64,000 nt of DNA from Acidovorax sp. HDW3 (GTDB taxonomy: Bacteria; Pseudomonadota; Gammaproteobacteria; Burkholderiales; Burkholderiaceae_C): assembly GCF_011303755.1 (NCBI RefSeq), contig NZ_CP049885.1, positions 1,036,001-1,100,000 on the forward strand. Reading direction: 5' to 3'. The position numbers and the translations under genes are program-made. Positions within the stretch are counted from its first letter, which is position 1; each line of letters starts with the position of its first letter. Shown here piece by piece: positions 60,703 to 64,000 of the stretch. The notes beneath the pieces were generated by a model. The model saw only the letters and a program-made list of their open reading frames with translations, did no database searches and was not told where the DNA came from.

Positions 60703-61586
60703 CCCCCACCCCCGTCAAACGCATTCTGTTCGTCGTCGCGCTGCTGCTGGCGCTGCTGCTGCTCATGTGGGGCACGGCGCAGGCGCAAGGCGTGCAGCTG
60801 ACCGACGACCGGGGCCGGCGCGTGCAGCTGGCGCAGCCGCCGCAGCGCATCGTCAGCCTCCTGCCCTCGCTGGCTGAGAGCGTGTGCGCCCTGGGCGCCT
60901 GCGAGCGTCTGGTGGGGGTGGACCGCTACACCAACTGGCCCGAGAGCGTGAAAAAACTGCCCCAGGTCGGCGGCGGGCTCGATCCCAACATCGAGGCCAT
61001 CGTCGCCCTGCGCCCGGACGTGGTGCTCATGGCGGCCTCCTCGCGTGCCGCCGAGCGCCTGCTGGCGCTGGGCATCCCGGTGCTGGCGCTCGAACCCAAA
61101 ACCCATGCCGACGTGCAGCGCGTGCTGGGCAAAATCGGCCTGCTGCTGGGCGTGCCCGATGCCCGGCGCGTCTGGCGCGAGATCGACGCCGGCGTCAGCG
61201 CCGCCGCCCAGTCCATCCCGCCAGCGGCGCGGGGCCAGCGGGTGTATTTCGAGGTCAGCCCCGGGCCGTTTGGCGCGGGGGAGGGATCATTCATCGGCGA
61301 GACCCTGGCGCGCCTGCACGCGCGCAACGTGCTGCCGGCCAGCCTGGGGCCGTTTCCCAAGCTGAACCCGGAATACATCGTGCGCGCCGATCCGGATCGC
61401 ATCATGGTCGGCGCGCGCAGCGCCGACGGCCTGCTCGCGCGCCCCGGCTGGGCCGCCATGCGGGCGCTGCGCGAGGGCCATTTGTGCCGCTTCAGCGCCG
61501 AAGAATCCGACATCCTCATCCGCCCCGGCCCGCGCATGGCCGAGGCCGCGCGCCTCATGGCTGCCTGCCTGCGCGAGGGGCTTTAA
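60699..61586 (+). CDS. btuF: Periplasmic B12-binding protein of the BtuFCD importer
   Basis: Binds cobalamin in the periplasm and delivers it to BtuC. It has 295 residues. An N-terminal signal/anchor (RILFVVALLLALLLLMWG, then TAQA) precedes the Fe3+/B12 type helical-backbone fold: PQRIVSLLPSLAESVCALGA, DRYTNWPESVKKLPQVGGG, NIEAIVALRPDVVL. The ATG overlaps the cobU stop (ATGA). The stop is followed immediately by the RAYT-like inverted repeat. Confidence 0.9.
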   Translation: MTPTPVKRILFVVALLLALLLLMWGTAQAQGVQLTDDRGRRVQLAQPPQRIVSLLPSLAESVCALGACERLVGVDRYTNWPESVKKLPQVGGGLDPNIEAIVALRPDVVLMAASSRAAERLLALGIPVLALEPKTHADVQRVLGKIGLLLGVPDARRVWREIDAGVSAAAQSIPPAARGQRVYFEVSPGPFGAGEGSFIGETLARLHARNVLPASLGPFPKLNPEYIVRADPDRIMVGARSADGLLARPGWAAMRALREGHLCRFSAEESDILIRPGPRMAEAARLMAACLREGL

Positions 61587-61599
61587 ATGGGGATCGCAT

Positions 61600-61671
61600 A
61601 AATGGGGGTCAGACTCCAATTTCCATCCACGCCCGCCGCAGAGGTCAGAAATTGGAATCTGACCCCCATTT
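61600..61671. repeat. RAYT/IS200-type inverted repeat forming the btuC start
   Basis: Two 23-base arms, 61600-61622 and 61649-61671, match at 22 positions as an inverted repeat around a 26-base loop. The arm core AAATTGGAATCTGACCCCCA resembles palindromes found with IS200-like REP-associated transposases in proteobacteria. The btuC ATG (61602) lies in the left arm. A partial extra AAATGGGGATCG lies just upstream at 61585. Confidence 0.75.
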
Positions 61672-62704
61672 ACTGGGCGCTGGGTCTGGTGCTGCTGGGT
61701 TTGCTGCTGGTGCTGCTGGGCCTGGCCGTGGGCAGCACGGGGCTGGAGAGCCTGCGCTCGCTGTGGGCCGGCGAGGGGGCCGAGGCCGCCATGGCGCGCC
61801 AGATCGTCTGGGACATTCGCCTGCCGCGCACCCTGGGCGCCTGGGCCGCCGGCGCACTCCTGGGGCTGGCCGGCGCCGTGGCGCAGGGGCTGTTTCGCAA
61901 TCCGCTGGCCGATCCTTACCTGCTGGGCAGCGCCTCGGGCGCTTCGCTCGGCGTGGCGTTGGCGCTGGCACTCCTGGGCGGCGCCGGCGGCATGTTGGGC
62001 GCGGCCAGCGGCCTGGTGCCGGTGTCGGTGTATTCCAGCCACTGGCTGGTGCGCCTGGGGCTGACCGGGGCGGCCTTCGTCGGCGCCGTCGCCGCCGTGC
62101 TGCTGACGCTGCTGCTGGCGCGCGGCGTGCAGCACACGCTGCGCCTGTTGCTCGCCGGCGTCGTCGTCGGCGTGGTGCTGGGCGCCTGCACCTCGCTCAT
62201 CTTGCTGCTCTCGCCCGATTCGTTGCAGGCCATGCAGGGCTTTTTGCTCGGCTCGACCGGCTTCGTCGGCTGGACGGCCTGCCTGCTTCTCTTGGCCGTG
62301 TGGCTGCCGTGCCTGCTGCTGTCGTGGCTGCTGGCGCGCGCGCTCGACGCCCTGGCGCTGGGCGAGGCCACGGCGCACAGCCTGGGCCTGCCGCTGGCCC
62401 AGCAGCGTGCCGCCCTGGTGGCGCTGCTGGCGCTGGCCACGGGCACGGCGGTGGCGCAGACGGGGCTCATCGCCTTCGTCGGCCTGGCGGCGCCGCACCT
62501 GGTGCGCGCCGCCGTGCGCGTGACGCATGGCCGGCTGATGGTGCTCGCCAGCCTGATGGGCGGGGCGCTGCTGGCGGGCGCCGACCTGCTCGCACGCGGC
62601 CTGCTGGCGCCGCAGGAGCTGCCCGTGGGCGTGCTCACGGCGGTGCTCGGCGGCGGCTACCTGCTGTGGCTCATGCACCGGCGCACGGCGCCTGGGGGGC
62701 TGCT

Positions 62705-62708
<4 letters not shown>
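61602..62708 (+). CDS. btuC: B12 ABC transporter permease
   Basis: Membrane subunit of the BtuCD importer, 368 residues with about ten helices. The FecCD-family signatures are DIRLPRTLGAWAAGALLGLAGAVAQGLFRNPLADP (about 69-103) and GLIAFVGLAAPHLVRAAV near 288. The first about 25 residues (MGVRLQFPSTPAAEVRNWNL) come entirely from the inverted repeat; the normal protein begins near WALGLVLLGLLLVLLG. The stop overlaps the proposed btuD TTG start. Confidence 0.9.
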
Positions 62709-63478
<770 letters not shown>

Positions 63479-63544
63479 ATTTGTTATGAAGCTGTTTTTA
63501 TCCCGCGTTCTTGCAACGCATTTCAACCCCGAAGGAGAAGCACC

Positions 63545-64000
63545 ATGCACATCGAACCAGGACTGGTGGACGTCGGCAAGATCGTTCTGAGTTACGCCAC
63601 AGCAACGGCTGCGTTGGGCTACGGCGCTCGTTTGGCCCTCAAGGCACTGCAGCGCGATGGCGCGCTGGCCCTGCTGCTGCGCAGCGCCATCGCCACGGCG
63701 CTGGTGTTCGCATCGTTTGAAATCCTGCCGCACCACCCGGTGGGCGTGTCCGAGGTGCACCTGATTTTGGGCACCACGCTGCTGCTGCTGTTGGGCGCTG
63801 CGCCGGCGGCCATCGGCCTGGCGGCGGGGTTGCTGACGCAAAGCCTGTTCTTTGCGCCGCAGGATCTGCCGCAGTACGGCATGAACGTGACCACGCTGCT
63901 GGTGCCGCTCTTTGCCACCGCTGCGCTGGCCGAACGCATCATTCCCCAGAGCACGGCTTACGTTGACTTGGGCTACGCCCAGACCTTCAAGCTCTCGCTC
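63545..64000 (+). CDS. cbiM: CbiM-like cobalt/ECF transporter permease, 3' end missing
   Basis: Substrate-binding membrane subunit of an ECF-type cobalt importer. The first 152 residues are present and the gene runs off the right edge. The start MHIEPGLVDVGKIVLSYATA fits the CbiM N-terminus, where His2 is a cobalt ligand. Five or more hydrophobic segments follow, with VGVSEVHLILGTTLLLLLGA mid-way. AAGGAGAAG lies 5 bases before the ATG. Cobalt uptake fits the preceding B12 genes. The specificity is inferred. Confidence 0.8.
   Translation, partial: MHIEPGLVDVGKIVLSYATATAALGYGARLALKALQRDGALALLLRSAIATALVFASFEILPHHPVGVSEVHLILGTTLLLLLGAAPAAIGLAAGLLTQSLFFAPQDLPQYGMNVTTLLVPLFATAALAERIIPQSTAYVDLGYAQTFKLSL

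Noticed and set aside
60884-62704. Long open frame upstream of and in frame with btuD
   Set aside because: It is a shadow of btuF and btuC in another frame. Only the part from 62705 on encodes the ATPase.
63480-63510. Possible further AGCTAT repeat before cbiM (GAAGCTGTTTTTATC)
   Set aside because: Only a short AT-rich end is similar and the palindromic core is missing, so it was not counted.

Overview
The window is chromosomal DNA of a GC-rich betaproteobacterium, most likely of the family Comamonadaceae (Acidovorax/Alicycliphilus/Comamonas relatives). This follows from the protein sequences and from gene neighbourhoods typical of the group: tig-clpP-clpX-lon, usp-ccoI-ccoS-ccoNOQP-ccoG-ccoH-fnr-hemN, and zapA next to 6S RNA. 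It also contains many copies of a short interspersed repeat with an AGCTAT core. Genus assignment is inference.

Layout. 1-5.7 kb: a type I-E CRISPR-Cas operon on the minus strand (cas3, cas8e, cas11, start of cas7). It is split between cas3 and cas8e by an opposing MNT/HEPN toxin-antitoxin pair whose toxin is broken. 5.7-14.6 kb: hslR, a Lon-like protease and hemH in one operon, a DUF2788 gene, and the squalene genes hpnE, hpnD and hpnC, with sdaA lying between hpnD and hpnC. 14.6-19.1 kb: an RND efflux pair behind a near-consensus promoter and a palindromic operator. 19.1-26 kb: tRNA-Leu, tig-clpP-clpX-lon, and a four-tRNA cluster. 26-30.3 kb: an unassigned acidic protein, a YgjP-like metallopeptidase, murI and acs. 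30.5-34.3 kb: a phosphate-starvation block of two tandem alkaline phosphatases plus a His-rich exported protein, with a Pho box. 34.3-40.4 kb: housekeeping genes (cytochrome c, ilvD, flavodoxin-like, bfr, lgt, enoyl-CoA hydratase, usp).

40.4-51.1 kb: a complete cbb3 oxidase locus with its copper ATPase, assembly factors, fnr and the oxygen-independent coproporphyrinogen oxidase hemN. FNR-type boxes lie at usp/ccoI, ccoN (two) and hemN, so the block reads as one oxygen-limitation regulon. 51.2-54.9 kb: an HD-GYP gene overlapping a PAS-GGDEF-EAL gene (c-di-GMP turnover). 54.9-56.6 kb: a TSUP permease, 6S RNA, zapA and a small coiled-coil gene. 56.6-64 kb: a cobalamin riboswitch followed by btuB, cobB, cobU, btuF, btuC, btuD and the start of cbiM, a B12/cobalt acquisition operon.

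The most unusual signal is the AGCTAT-core palindromic repeat (about eleven copies). In at least five places it lies inside coding sequence in frame (cas3, the RND adaptor, enoyl-CoA hydratase, cobU, btuD), so it writes a similar Ala/Gln-rich peptide into unrelated proteins. A second, RAYT/IS200-like inverted repeat supplies the N-terminus of btuC. A recurrent ACAATC -10 element 5-9 bases before start codons suggests several leaderless mRNAs. No CRISPR array, integrase or intact insertion sequence is visible.
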